Shown here in pieces: positions 48,901-58,861 of a stretch of DNA of 64,000 nt. The notes beneath the pieces are model-generated. The model was not told the origin of the DNA. It saw only the letters and a program-made list of their open reading frames with translations, and made no database searches. How positions within the stretch are numbered: the stretch's first letter is position 1; every line of letters starts with the position of its first letter. Origin of the DNA: Colias croceus. Lineage: Eukaryota > Arthropoda > Insecta > Lepidoptera > Pieridae. The position numbers and the translations under genes are program-made. Location of the stretch: NCBI RefSeq assembly GCF_905220415.1, contig NC_059538.1:4154001-4218000 (forward strand). Reading direction: 5' to 3'.

Positions 48901-51900
48901 GGCCTCGATCAAGGGTAACACAGTGATCGGGGTCTACTTCTCTCCCAACCGTGGCCTGGATGAATTCGAGCGGTTCTTGGCAGATCTGGGGGAACTGATT
49001 GACCTAGCTCCTTCGCAGCCCGTGCTTCTGGCCGGAGATTTCAATGCCAAATCAATGGCATGGGGATCATCGGTGAGAAATGCGCGGGGTGCGGTGCTGC
49101 AGGAGTGGGCGGTCGCGGCTGATCTCTCGGTCGTAAATCGCGGGAGTGAGCTTACCTGCGTGCGGCAAAGAGGGGGCTCCATCGTCGACATCACCTTCGC
49201 TAGCCCCCCCCTTGCAAGGCGAATTACTGACTGGAGGGTTGTTACTGATGTGGAAACGCTGTCGGACCACAGATACATCCGCTTCAGCGTCTCTGCGCCA
49301 TCCGCGTTTCGCGGTGAGCCTTCCCTAAATGGTGGACGTCCGCGTTGGTCGATTCGTAGTCTCGATAAGGAACTCCTAATTGAGGCTGCCATAGTTCAGG
49401 CATGGATCCCTGCACCGCGGATCGCAACAACAGTAGAGGACGATGCAGCGTGGATGGCTGATGCCATGGCGCAGGTGTGTGATGCGGCCATGAGTAGAGT
49501 TCGCTCGAATCCGCGCAGAAGACCGATGTATTGGTGGTCCGCCGAAATTGCCCAGCTGCGCGCATCCTGCGTGGCTGCGAGGCGGGCGTACACCAGGCAC
49601 CGGCGCCGGAGTGGACGGGATGAAGTGGAGGAAGCGCAACTGTATGCCTCCTACAGGGAGTGCGTTACCTCTCTGCAAGAGGCAATCAGCAGCGCCAAGG
49701 ATAGAGCATGGGAAGAGATGCTCGAGGGTCTGAACCGGGTGCCGTGGGGTCGGCCGTATAAACGGGTGAGGCAGAAGCTCCGCCCGTGGGCTCCGCCCCT
49801 GTCTCAGTCTCTCGAGCCCCGTCTGCTAGAACAGGTTGTGGTGTCTCTGTTCCCGGACCGAGGAAGATACTCTCCTCCGCCGATGGCGGCGACACCTGCG
49901 TCACAGGAGGAGCTTGCAGAAGAAATCCCTGCCGTTACCCATGAGGAGTTGGAGGCGGCAGTTACGCGGCTTAAAGGGAAAAACACTGCTCCTGGACCTG
50001 ACGGGGTACCTGGTCGAGCGTGGGTGCTAGCGTTGGAAGCCCTCGGGCCCCGTGTGGAGCGGTTGTTTTCGGCTTGCCTTGAGCGGGGCCAATTTCCCCG
50101 TAGGTGGAAGACAGGGAATTTGGTCCTGTTAAGAAAGGAGGGGCGCCCGCGCGATTCGCCCTCAGCGTACAGGCCTATTGTATTGCTTGACGAGGTGAGC
50201 AAGCTTTTTGAGCGCGTTTTCGCAGCTCGCCTCGTCAACCATTTGGAGGGAGTGGGACCAGACCTCAGCGGGAACCAGTTCGGCTTTCGCCGTGGTCGGT
50301 CAACACTCGACGCGATATCTCGCGTGAGAGCCACCGCAGAAGATGCGGCCGCTAGTGGAGAAGTCCTCCTGGCGGTGTCTTTGGACATCGCCAACGCGTT
50401 TAATACCCTACCGTGGGGCAGTATCCTGCAAGCTCTCCACTATCATCGCGTGCCGGGCTACATGGTGCGACTGCTGCGGTCATACCTATCAGATAGGACT
50501 GTTGCCTATCCAACCCGCGATGGATGGAGTGAGAGGGAAATGTCGTGCGGTGTCCCACAGGGGTCGGTCCTCGGGCCTCTTCTGTGGAACATCGGGTACG
50601 ACTGGGTCCTGCGCGCCACTAACCTCCCAGGTGTTGGCGTAACTTGTTACGCCGACGATACTCTGGTGACTGCGCGTGGGGCTACATATGAGGAGGCAGC
50701 TTTATTAGCTACCACGGGAGTTGAGCAGGTGGTGTGCCGCATCCGGCGGTTGGGACTACGGGTGGCGCTGGAGAAATCCGAAGCCATCTTCTTTCCCGGT
50801 CGCCGGAGGCTGCATAGCGCAGGCTCAGAGATCCGGGTGGATGGGGTAGCGATCAGGGTCACCACCACCATGAGATACCTAGGCATCGTGTTGGATAGCC
50901 GATGGAGGTTTACGGAGCACTTCCGTCGCCTCGCCCCCCGTCTTGTAGGGGCGGCCGGAGCACTGGGAAGTTTGCTGCCAAACCTTAGAGGTGCTGGGGG
51001 TGGGTGTCGCCGGCTATACACTGGCGTAATCCGCTCCATGGCCCTCTACGGGGCCCCCATCTGGGCAGACACCCTGAGCGCCCGTACCAGACCCCTCTTG
51101 CGGAGGCCGCAGCGGGTCATGGCGCTCAGGGTAGTTAGGGCATACCGCACGGTGTCTTTCGAGGCTGCCTGCGTAATGGCCGGAACGCCGCCATGGGATC
51201 TGGACGCCGAGATGCTAGCGGACGTGTATCGCCGCGTCTCGGCGTCTAGGTCACATGGGGTGAATCCTTCCTACGAGGAAGTAGAGGAGTGGAGGGCCGA
51301 GGCTGTCGAGCGGCGGTTCCGGGAGTGGGAACGCCGGCTCGAGGAGCCCAGCGCGGGTGAGAGGACGGTTGCGGCCATACGTCCAGTCCTCCAAGAGTGG
51401 TGCGACAGGCGGCACGGGGCCATAACCTTCCGCCTTGCGCAGATACTGTCCGGGCACGGCTGCTTCGGGCGGTACCTGTGTAAAGTCGCGAGGAGGGAAC
51501 CCAGCATGGTCTGCCACTGGTGTGCCTGCCCGGAGGACACGGCTGATCACACCCTTGCCGTGTGCCCCGCGTGGGCCGAGCCCCGTGCTCGCTTAGTCGC
51601 GATAATCGGGCCGGATCTCTCTCTACCCTCCGTTGTTCGCGCAATGGTGGATGGCGACAGATCCTGGCGTGCGGTGATCGCATTCTCGGAGAGTGTGATC
51701 TCGCAGAAAGAGGAGGCAGAGCGGGTGCGCGAGAGGGATCCTCACGCGGACCCGATCCGGCGCAGACGTCTTATTGGGCGTCGTCGCCGTGTTGCGGCCG
51801 CTTTACACGGTCGCAACGTGCCTCCTTGACGAAGGGCGCCGGGCGGTGGAACGGGGAATGTAATCCATCGTCCGGTGCGGTGAGGCGACTTGAGACGTGT

Positions 51901-52139
51901 CCCGCTCATGCCGCCAACGGGAGGGAAGAGCAGGCAAATCACCTTTCCTGTTCTTGGCTTGCGCCTGGCCTGGAGATGGGCTGCCGCCGAGGGGGTTGCG
52001 GAAGAATTCTAACAAATACCCGCGGCCCCCTCATTAAAGCGGCTCGACGGAACACAGTGGGGTTTTAGTCGGTAAGAATCCGACATAACCCACGGCTCCT
52101 TCCCCGGGGGCCGTGGGTATCTTTGGAAGATTTCCCCAC

Positions 52140-52181
<42 letters not shown>

Positions 52182-55100
52182 TCAGTAGACACATTTACAC
52201 AGGCGCCGCGACTGACTTTAACTGTTTACATAGACTTCAAGCCTCTGTACTGACTTCAAATCTGTTTACACAAGGTTTTTTTCGGGTCAGCACTGATTTG
52301 CCTCGAATTTGTAGTCAGTTACTGACCCTGTGTAAATCAGCACTTAGTTTGAAAAACCATTACAATTTCGCAATATAGATTGGCATTCACAATATGTATT
52401 AAATATTAGTGGGACGACGATAATTTGTTACTATATGGTATTAATTCACGGAATTTTTGTAACTTAGGTGCTTTCACTTGATTGGATGTGCATGAAATTT
52501 AGCTAAGATAAGTTGCAAAATGTAGCGGATCCGCTGGCTAAAGAGCAGTTAAGAAGATGTGAGCTAAAAGAAAGCTATTTACGTAAAAACACCCACCCGT
52601 TTCCTACGCTCTTCCTCTTGCTGCTTCTTCCTCTGTTCCTGCTTGTGCATCTTGACCATCTCCGTGAGACTGGCGATGTACTCGTCGGTCTGTGATAGCA
52701 GGAACGCCAAGCGCTTGTCCTTCTTCTGATCGATGAGCTTCCTGTAGCCCTCTTCGTCTTCTGCCATGAGACTGGGTAGAGAACAAAGATATGAGTATAT
52801 TGGGAAAACTATGTATATGATCTTTAATACAAATAATTATTATTATTTATTGGAACTTCTAAAAGAAGTAAAGTTGAATGAGAAGTTTTTAAAGAATATT
52901 TCTTCTAAATTCGAACTCGGGGGCGGGATTTGAAACCGCGTCTTTCACCATGCCAGCGCAACTTAAATGTATAATATTATATTATTTTAATAACATATAA
53001 ACGTACGAATTCTATTAATATAAATGTAAATAAAACGCATACCGTCGCATACGCTCCTTCTCAATACGCTCTTGCTCCTTCTTCTGTTCGCGCTCTGCGT
53101 TCGCGTGGTAGTTCATGATGCCCTTGTTGATGCGCGACAACTTCGCCACGTTGTTGCGATGGTACTCCTTGAAGTCTTTCGCTAAAGTTACAAAGAAATA
53201 AAAAAATTATAAACGTAATCTGTGAATCTGTTTAGTGCTTTTCAATATGTAAAAGTTGCCTCTTGCATCGATTGTGTTGCGTGTCACAATCGATAATTTC
53301 GCAAACAATAATATTTATAAAAGAAATTGTTCTTCCAGCAACATTTTTAATAAATGACATTGAATTAAAAAAAATTTTTAAAATTTAAGACGGATAAAAA
53401 AATATGCCGCTGTTTAAAATTAAGAAAAATGTTAGCTAAAACTCAGTCGTATCCTCAATTCAGACTAACCATGTTGTAGTACAGTTTGCAAGAATTCCTG
53501 GTGTTTCTGGCGACGTTTTCTCTCGGCTTCCAGTTTCTGTTGTTTCTCTAATTTCTCCGTAGCTCGAGCTTCACGTAAGCCCTGGCGTTTCGTGCGTTTG
53601 TACGCTTTTATGTTGACAGCCGTCTCTAACGTAGTGTCGCGACGTACTTGGCCCAAAATCTTGAAATAATCAATATTAATTCAGGTATATACAGTGGTGG
53701 TCATATAATTAAGAACGCTGATACAAAGGGAAGATTTTTTCAGACTAAGATGCATAACTAATTTCATGTAATTATTTTTATTTTTCTCGATATCGAAATA
53801 CTTTTGCAACAAATCACTGTATTTATTAATACACGTGATTAGCCTAAAAATTAATAGAAAAACTTTTTACACTACTTCTAAACATTGTATTCCTATTTAC
53901 TGGCTGGTCACGTAATTAAGAACGCTAAATAGTTTATACTTCTATTCAAATTGGAATAGAGAAAACTCTACTCGATTTGTGGTTGTAGGTTACTGTTTGT
54001 ATAATTTTGGCGCCATTATGTGTTGCAAAAGATTAAAAGTAATTACTTCTTATTAAAAAATAAAAGTTGTGATAAATCTACTAGGGAAGTTAAAATAAAA
54101 CTTCGTGGGAAAAATTGGTCTTATAAAAAGATAGCTGACCATCTGCAATGTTCAAAAACTATGGTTTTCCACGCCATAAGGCATTTTGATACGTATAAAA
54201 CAACTTCGGATGTCCCACGTATACCAAGACAGAGAAAAACAGCTCCTCGAGATGACCGAAACATCGCCCGTATGGCGAAACAAATCCTTTTAAAGGGTCC
54301 AATGAGCTGAGAAAAGAATATTTCGGGGAAAATAACCCTTCAGCAATCTCAGCACGCACTATTCGAAGACGTTTGGTAGAAGAAAAATTGCATGGTCGGA
54401 TAGCAAGAAAAGTTTGGTAGAAGAAAAATTGCATGGTCGGATAGCAAGAATGTTGAAACTTTGTCACAGGCAAGCCCGGCTTAGATTTGCAAGAAAATAT
54501 GAAAACTGGACTGTGCGACACTGGAAAAATGTACTTTTATCTGACGAAACGAAAATAAACAGAGTATGTTCCGATGGAAAACGTTATGTTCGACGTCCTC
54601 CGAATACAGAATTCGACACTAAGTACACGAAAGTTACATTAAAGCAAGGTGGTGGAAATGTGAAAATTTGGGGGTGCTTTTCTGGACATGGTGTTGGACC
54701 TGTAAAGTTGATAGAAGGTAACATGGATCAATTCTAATACAAAATTATACTGGAAGAAACAATGTTATCTTATGCTGAAGAAGTTCTACCGGTTATTTAG
54801 ACATTCCAGCATGACAATGATCCAAAGCACACTGCACACACTGTAAAGGAAATTCTAACAGCGCCGTCATTTTCTGTTTTGGACTGGCCAGCTAACAGCC
54901 CTGACCTAAACCCAATAGAGAATCTGTGGTTCGAAGTAAAGAAAAAGGTTTCAAATACACAGTGTCGAAATTTAAGTGAGCTGTACGACGTTTTCTTACA
55001 AGAATGGAACTCAAACTCTATCAATATGTCAAAAATGAATAGAGTCAATGCCTCGCCGGTGTGAAGCAGTAATTAAAAGCCGTGGACATGCTATTAAAAA

Positions 55101-58100
55101 TTAATTTTAGTTTAAAATGTATAAACTTGCTTTATAAGTTTTTCGCGCAACGTATTATTGTAATTTTTTAAATGAAAGTGTCATACAAAATAATTCCCGA
55201 GCCACACCCCGGACACTCCATACAAAATTATAGTTTTGACAGTCACACTGTAGAGACTGCAAATGTGTGTGTAAACTCTTTATGGTTGGCACATTTGTGA
55301 CTAGCGTAAAAAAAAATTCGCGTTTTTCTGATGAAATACATCCGTAAACAGCACAATATCTAACCATTTTCTACGAAAAACGATAATCACAAATCCAAAA
55401 TAATAAAATTGCTTTAAGTCAATTTGATTAATGTTGTCAATCTTCGTTGCGTTTCGTCTAAAGACGTCGTTGGTATCGTCCTTGCGGGGAAATGGGTACC
55501 ATAACATGTCTGATCGTGCGGGGTGAGGTAAGTGTTTAATTTTGGCGGGAGGCGGAGAGTGTCCGTTCTGTAGCGTTTAGCTACTATTATGTATTCTGTG
55601 CCCGAGCAGATAAATTAATCGTTCTTAATTATTTGTCCAGCTTCACTATTATTTGAATGTGTTGCTTTGGTAAAATAAATTATTTTTGAAAAAAATTGTT
55701 GGCGATTTTATTATTTATTCTTAAACTTAGTTGCTCTATTAATGTGGCTATTTTATGACATAACTAGTTGCTTCTCAGAAGGTGCACATCTCTGTGTATG
55801 ACATTATTTAAATAAAAATTTCTAGTACTTCAAATCGTTCTTAATTATATGACCACAACTATATATTTATTATAATAATAGAACATAGAATACTTATCGA
55901 AATTCAACAGACTATGAAAAAAATACGAAAATTTTTCTCCATAAATAATAAGCATTTTTTTCGACGTTAGTTAAAATCTTATGAAAACATACCTCAGCGC
56001 GTAATTGTTTTTGGAAATTAAGTACACGAAGAGCTCTCAGTTCAATTTGAGCTTGGAGACGTAGATCGTCCGGAATATTCGCCGGCAAGTTTGATAGCAC
56101 TTCTATGCGATGAGCAATGCGTGCTGCGATTCTAGTACAAAAAGTTTTTATATTAAAATTTACATAGATGTTATGAAATAAAATAAAAAAATGATTAATT
56201 CGAAAACAGGCACCATCGTTATTCAGTCTTCTAGTTGATGCTGTACAACAGTACAAATAAGTATATTGGGACCACAGATGATCTAATAGCGCATACCTAT
56301 TCTCTCGTTCATTAAGCACTTGCAGCGGGTCTATCCCCACCGGCTTTGGTATGCTGGTGACGCGATTCTGCTTGCCGCCGGGCGCGGGCGCTCCTGGAGC
56401 ACCCGGGGCGACCGACGCTGCCGGAGCTCCTGGCACTGTCGGCGCTCCCGGAGTTCCTGGCACTCCCGGAACTCCTGGCGCTCCCGGAGCTAGCAGCGCT
56501 CCCGGGGCTACCGGTGCACCCGGCGGGCCCGGCCGGACCGGCGCCGCGCCGCGCACTGGTGGCGGCCCACCCACTACCGGCTGGGAAGATATTTTGTTAC
56601 GTTAAAAGTTACGTATAGCAGTTTTGTATTATAGTCGAAAAAAAATAAAAATTGGTAAGATTATTAAAAATTAATTTTTAATTAAGATTACTGGATTAAC
56701 AAGCGGTGGCGTGGGTTGCGTCGGCGGTGCCATTTGACCAGTCATCGGAAGCGGGGTGGGGGGTGCTCCGCCCCCACCTCGTGAAGGCTCGCCTGCGGCA
56801 GCCTTGCCTCCCGGCCCCGCGCCTGCTCCTTGCCCGGGCCCGGAGCTCTGTGAACCTCCCGCATTTCCTCCGTAGGGTGACGGAGGTTGCGCCGGAGGTG
56901 TTGGGCATTCCGGGGGAGAATCGCCTGTGCGCTTGCCGGATGCCATCATAGCCATCTGCTGCGTTATAGGTTGATTGCGTGCTAAGTTACGGTACGCAGC
57001 GATCTGAGCCCTATAAACAAGATTTACGGATAAAATAAATCATTTTTTTATTATTATTATCTTAAAAATATTTTTTTTCAACTTACTTCAATTGATTCAA
57101 TTGAGCGTTCGAAAAATTAGGGTTGTTTCTTGCCCGTATAGCTAACAATTGAGAATATCGAGGATCTTCTTGCATTCCTTTCTCTTCCATTGAATCAATT
57201 GCACGTTGTAAAGCATTCAGGTTATCTGGACCCGACGCTGGTAATGAGCCTTGCATAGGAGACGATGATGGAGCCCCATTTGTCGAAGAAGTTGGTGGTG
57301 GAGCAGAACAATGGGGCGGTGTTTGCGCGGTCGGTGGTTGTTGCGGAGTCACAGATGGTGGTGCACCGCTAGAGGCGCCACTCGGTGGTGTAGAGGACCC
57401 TCCGGGAGATGCAGCTGCGTGCCCATAACCACCTGGTATCATATTATGATGAGCAGGCATTGGTGGGATGCCTTGTGGATGCGCACCATGAGATGGAGGA
57501 CCCCCAAGTTGCAAAGGCATTCCAGCTGGTCCTGGAGGTCCCTGTGGTCCACTTCCTTGTGGCGGGGGTCCACCTCCCATGCCCATAGGAGCCTGAAAAA
57601 TTTAAGTAATCTTTCACAATACTGAAATATTCAATTATAGCATACAATATATTATTTATAAGTTATATGAAATGTCTTGGTTAAAAGATTTTACAATCTT
57701 TGATACAATTTTTGTTGAAAGTATAAAAAATACCTCTATATGCCATTAAATATATGATTACTTTCTTCAATTTCAAAGCCTTTTGAATATATTAAGTATT
57801 CCATATTGCACACAATAAAACTTCTATTAAGAACACCACTATTGATAGATAGATTATTTAAAAAATAAATGTATTTTAATAACTCAGCCCCCGGAATCAC
57901 AGACACAATAGAAAATCTATTGTGTCGTGGTCCAATCGGGCCGCTCGGGGCTCAATGGTTTAAAAAGATATTGTCTTCTGCTTCCACAACTATGAATACA
58001 CAAATAGATAACATATTATATATTTTAATGGAATCTAATTTATTATGGCACATGAAACAAATATTTTTCAGATAAGTTAATTCCTACTAAGTTATCATAA

Positions 58101-58861
58101 CATGGGTGATTGGGTAAAATTATATATAATTAAGAAATACCAATAGTTTTTACTTTGTTTATAAATATGTTAGCATAAATAAAGCCAGAATAAAATATTT
58201 TAGTACAATTTTAAATGTAACACTTATCAGGTCAAGGTTTAATATGTATAAATATTAAATATTAATATTAGCAGTATTTTATGTAGTGTAGACTGCAGTT
58301 TCCTAACACTAAAATGGCTAGACTCTTTAATTCTATATAAATTACAAAAAATACTAGGTATTACTATTTTTATTTCTTAAACTAGTAACTCACTTGGTTG
58401 GGTGGCATGTGACTTAGTTGATGAGGAACATATCCATGAGGTGGTCCTTGACCAGGCATATTTGGATGTTGTGGTGGCCCAGGCATATTTGAATGTCCAT
58501 TAGGGCCAGGATGTGTTCCACCAGCTCCAATAGGATGACCTGGAGGGCCCGACATATGTGCTCCCACCATATGTGAAGGTATCTGATGGCTACCCGGCGG
58601 CATATTAGGATGTTGAGACACTCCTGGCGGACCATTCACATTCGAAGCGATTGTATGTGGTGGGCCCGGCGACTGCATATGATTCGGCATTGGAGCTTGT
58701 CCAGATCCAGCTGAATGAGACGGCGGCGGTCCATTTACATGTTGCTGATTGAATTGACTGTGCGGTGATTGTGGAGGTGCTGGGCTTTGAGTAGGTGGCC
58801 CCATGGGACTCGGAGCTTGAGGCGGTGGCATTGGACTGCTTTGAGGAGACGGGCTAGCCAT
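37339..58861 (-). CDS. brm: Brahma, SWI/SNF chromatin-remodelling ATPase
   Basis: Catalytic subunit of the BAP/PBAP nucleosome remodeller. Minus-strand exons: 58394-58861, 57087-57592, 56692-57010, 56297-56580, 55993-56131, 53470-53659, 53043-53181, 52597-52771, 45797-45904, 45101-45221, 44686-44824, 44338-44419, 44101-44258, 43515-43692, 42981-43223, 42562-42728, 41987-42175, 41403-41561, 40951-41122, 40610-40719, 40328-40448, 39775-39960, 39222-39418, 38857-38982, 38551-38677, 38037-38217 and 37339-37478. All phases agree; 1707 aa (fly about 1640). Order: Pro/Gly/Gln-rich N-terminus, QLQ near 315-350, HSA about 560-690, BRK about 770-810, helicase with Walker A GLGKT (Lys915) and DEGH at 1011-1014, helicase C, SnAC, bromodomain (LPDYYEVIKKPLDIKKI), basic/acidic tail. 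Introns 5 and 8 hold large transposons. Confidence 0.96.
41696..41886 (+). mobile_element. Helitron-like element in a brahma intron
   Basis: Starts tctatactaatattataaag and ends cgcggagcagctag. The same family as 2153-2380. It lies in the intron between coding exons 17 and 18. Confidence 0.6.
42262..42430. repeat. GC-rich SINE-like interspersed repeat in a brahma intron
   Basis: Sharply higher GC than its surroundings, running from 'gctattgcatagcttctatc' to 'gagtgccacacgtcg' and ending in a T-rich run. It contains 'gcaatagctttaccgcggca'. I recognise this kind of sequence from other lepidopteran genomes but cannot assign a family. ORFs across it are spurious. Confidence 0.45.
43868..44012 (-). 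repeat. Decayed Helitron-like copy in a brahma intron
   Basis: 'cttcctcttcaatcactctg' and 'tctgttgcgtagtttaaaag' match 5201-5372 with many changes. The GC-rich tail is eroded (cgtagcttcgctcgcc). Confidence 0.45.
45932..45965 (-). repeat. Poly(T) run
   Basis: 34 or so T's, possibly the reverse poly(A) tail of an old retroposon covering about 45966-46022. No flanking duplication could be defined. Confidence 0.4.
46348..47925 (+). CDS. LINE ORF1, N-terminal part (gag-like)
   Basis: 525 codons if the first ATG is used; MEVNKTKT at 46426 is another start. Low-complexity Lys/Arg/Ser/Ala-rich, with a helical stretch around RQLQAANTQLQAEIAGLRKE that can form a coiled coil, then a Pro/Ala/Lys-rich region and EWTVVGKKGKAKKKK. 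It stops at TAA 47923-47925, overlapping the next in-frame ATG (TAATG). In related elements ORF1 is one long ORF, so the stop probably comes from a lost base near 47910. Confidence 0.75.
   Translation: MVGGNPADRDVSGERPLVNKKKAKKKMEVNKTKTTPGGYHLASSVENPSRDCPDGTVPSAPSYSGGGTGRHMGDASGPNATEKLTTGKRLTETDKLSETERGVEARTQTGRVETRRRKTGPSGLSTATSVDSLMTVQSYEEDRLWAKRKRSSGASCSGSSTEEGRTRQAKKASKRGKGRGAAAAGFCAGTASARKTLADMTAARKALSRVRRESELEASEETQVTRASRAGTSRAGETGDGRLADDSAAALQRRIEESLDAIEQVRAKSTNLRVAFKRSLKEASDTIQEAAVLLAQRTASEETRQLQAANTQLQAEIAGLRKEMGELRAIIGTAQPMQTRVDSDLTAEILRQVGGMVDARLEALELPPKRCVRPPLAGDGRVEGMAVGQAPTEDFPPLPPPKPPNGAPAKGAAPAKARKPEQPAAQPAKPGPAAKAKGKGKGKAARQPEKTKPADKAVPTTSSAPQFQPRLEQEWTVVGKKGKAKKKKGPARVRSRAQRLRNPSSSAVVIALQPGAVEQGVTMPL
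47925..48674 (+). CDS. LINE ORF1, C-terminal part with zinc knuckles
   Basis: 249 codons from the ATG at 47925; the same frame is open upstream from 47769. Starts MAGSRQKIDLAEIGVGALRF. Three Cys/His knuckles lie near the end: CFRCLEVGHVRAEC, CFRCGETGHKAGEC and CVLCSEAKLPAGH. These bind nucleic acid in LINE and retroviral gag proteins. The stop overlaps the ORF2 start in TAATG, the usual termination-reinitiation arrangement. Confidence 0.8.
   Translation: MAGSRQKIDLAEIGVGALRFKRAATGARILEVPGAASSKEADALAAKLREIWDEGTVKVSRPVKCAEVHIIGLDDSAAVEDVVAAISRAGECPTEHVKCSGLRVGSRGSTSAWVSCPIAAAKKVAQVGRIQVGWISASVTLGKVKPQRCFRCLEVGHVRAECNSLVDRSNVCFRCGETGHKAGECSASAARCVLCSEAKLPAGHRLGGTACKAPKRKRGNRGRDGPGTAPCPCPAPVEANVMVSEMETQ
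48674..51829 (+). CDS. LINE ORF2, endonuclease and reverse transcriptase
   Basis: An intact 1051-codon ORF. Residues about 1-220 are an apurinic-like endonuclease (LLAGDFNAKSMAWGS, then SDHRYIRF), which nicks the target for reverse transcription. The reverse transcriptase follows, with KNTAPGPDGVPGRAW, SCGVPQGSVLGPLLWN and the catalytic YADD at 659-662. The C-terminus has the Cys/His motif CHWCACPEDTADHTLAVCP. There are no frameshifts or stops, so ORF2 at least may still be active. Confidence 0.9.
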   Translation: MALLHFLQGNINHCAGAQDLLLQSLAEWQIDVAVVAEPYFVPSRDNWAADLDGLVTLVTQGGTVMERVVRRRGCVSASIKGNTVIGVYFSPNRGLDEFERFLADLGELIDLAPSQPVLLAGDFNAKSMAWGSSVRNARGAVLQEWAVAADLSVVNRGSELTCVRQRGGSIVDITFASPPLARRITDWRVVTDVETLSDHRYIRFSVSAPSAFRGEPSLNGGRPRWSIRSLDKELLIEAAIVQAWIPAPRIATTVEDDAAWMADAMAQVCDAAMSRVRSNPRRRPMYWWSAEIAQLRASCVAARRAYTRHRRRSGRDEVEEAQLYASYRECVTSLQEAISSAKDRAWEEMLEGLNRVPWGRPYKRVRQKLRPWAPPLSQSLEPRLLEQVVVSLFPDRGRYSPPPMAATPASQEELAEEIPAVTHEELEAAVTRLKGKNTAPGPDGVPGRAWVLALEALGPRVERLFSACLERGQFPRRWKTGNLVLLRKEGRPRDSPSAYRPIVLLDEVSKLFERVFAARLVNHLEGVGPDLSGNQFGFRRGRSTLDAISRVRATAEDAAASGEVLLAVSLDIANAFNTLPWGSILQALHYHRVPGYMVRLLRSYLSDRTVAYPTRDGWSEREMSCGVPQGSVLGPLLWNIGYDWVLRATNLPGVGVTCYADDTLVTARGATYEEAALLATTGVEQVVCRIRRLGLRVALEKSEAIFFPGRRRLHSAGSEIRVDGVAIRVTTTMRYLGIVLDSRWRFTEHFRRLAPRLVGAAGALGSLLPNLRGAGGGCRRLYTGVIRSMALYGAPIWADTLSARTRPLLRRPQRVMALRVVRAYRTVSFEAACVMAGTPPWDLDAEMLADVYRRVSASRSHGVNPSYEEVEEWRAEAVERRFREWERRLEEPSAGERTVAAIRPVLQEWCDRRHGAITFRLAQILSGHGCFGRYLCKVARREPSMVCHWCACPEDTADHTLAVCPAWAEPRARLVAIIGPDLSLPSVVRAMVDGDRSWRAVIAFSESVISQKEEAERVRERDPHADPIRRRRLIGRRRRVAAALHGRNVPP
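51830..52178 (+). other. LINE 3' UTR and poly(A)
   Basis: Contains 'cccacggctccttccccggg' and 'gggccgtgggtat', which fold into a GC-rich stem-loop just before the tail, and a run of about 36 A's. Such stems can serve in recognition by the element's own reverse transcriptase. Confidence 0.6.
53692..55860 (+). mobile_element. Tc1-like transposon with paired repeats at each end (IR/DR type)
   Basis: Outer ends: 'ggtggtcatataattaagaa' at about 53696 and its inverse 'ttcttaattatatgaccaca' at about 55837, with TA on each side. Inner copies: 'ggctggtcacgtaattaaga' at about 53903 and 'gttcttaattatttgtccag' at about 55620. Outer and inner copies are about 210 bp apart at both ends, the IR/DR arrangement of Minos and Sleeping Beauty type elements. 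It sits in brahma intron 5. The 3' part between the transposase and the inner repeat (55065-55618) is unusually long. Confidence 0.75.
54020..55063 (+). pseudogene. Decayed Tc1-like transposase
   Basis: Fragments in order: a helix-turn-helix region (KLRGKNWSYKKIADHLQCSK, then MVFHAIRHF), then the catalytic region with LLSDETKI, HDNDPKHT and NPIENLW, giving Asp, Asp and Glu of the DD34E triad. It is broken by a stop at about 54308, by stops and a frame change around 54380-54420, and by stops at about 54737 and 54798. The segment 'gtttggtagaagaaaaattg' through 'gcaagaa' (39 bp) is present twice in tandem at about 54373-54449. It cannot make a functional protein as it stands. Confidence 0.85.

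Larger units (their letters stand above)
46055..52178 (+). mobile_element. Complete R1-clade-like LINE, nested in a MITE
   Basis: The 14-bp target GGGTCAGTAGACAC is present at 46041-46054 and 52179-52192. The element has a 5' UTR, a gag-like ORF1 in two frames, an endonuclease/reverse transcriptase ORF2, a 3' UTR with 'agtcggtaagaatccgacat' and a tail of about 36 A's. GC content is far above the host intron. ORF layout, zinc knuckles and the 3' UTR fit R1-clade LINEs of Lepidoptera. It runs antisense to brahma. Long ORFs on its minus strand are by-products of the high GC content. Confidence 0.88.
46026..52343. mobile_element. Harbinger-like MITE split by a LINE
   Basis: Left end gtgctgatttacacagggtc at 46026 and right end gaccctgtgtaaatcagcac at 52343 are perfect inverted repeats, flanked by TTA on both sides (46023-46025, 52344-52346), the usual target of PIF/Harbinger elements. 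Without the LINE the MITE would be about 180 bp. It sits in brahma intron 8. Confidence 0.75.

Noticed and set aside
52900..52965. tRNA-like sequence on the minus strand (ggtttcaaatcccgcc)
   Set aside because: A B-box-like motif is present but no acceptor stem, A box or full cloverleaf. More likely a scrap of a tRNA-derived SINE.
54159..54521. 120-codon minus-strand ORF
   Set aside because: Antisense of the decayed Tc1-like transposase; no independent support.
56351..56605. Collagen-like plus-strand ORF
   Set aside because: It is antisense to brahma exon 4. The complement of a Pro/Gly/Ala repeat gives another Gly/Ala/Pro repeat; the minus strand has the splice sites and the conserved flanks.
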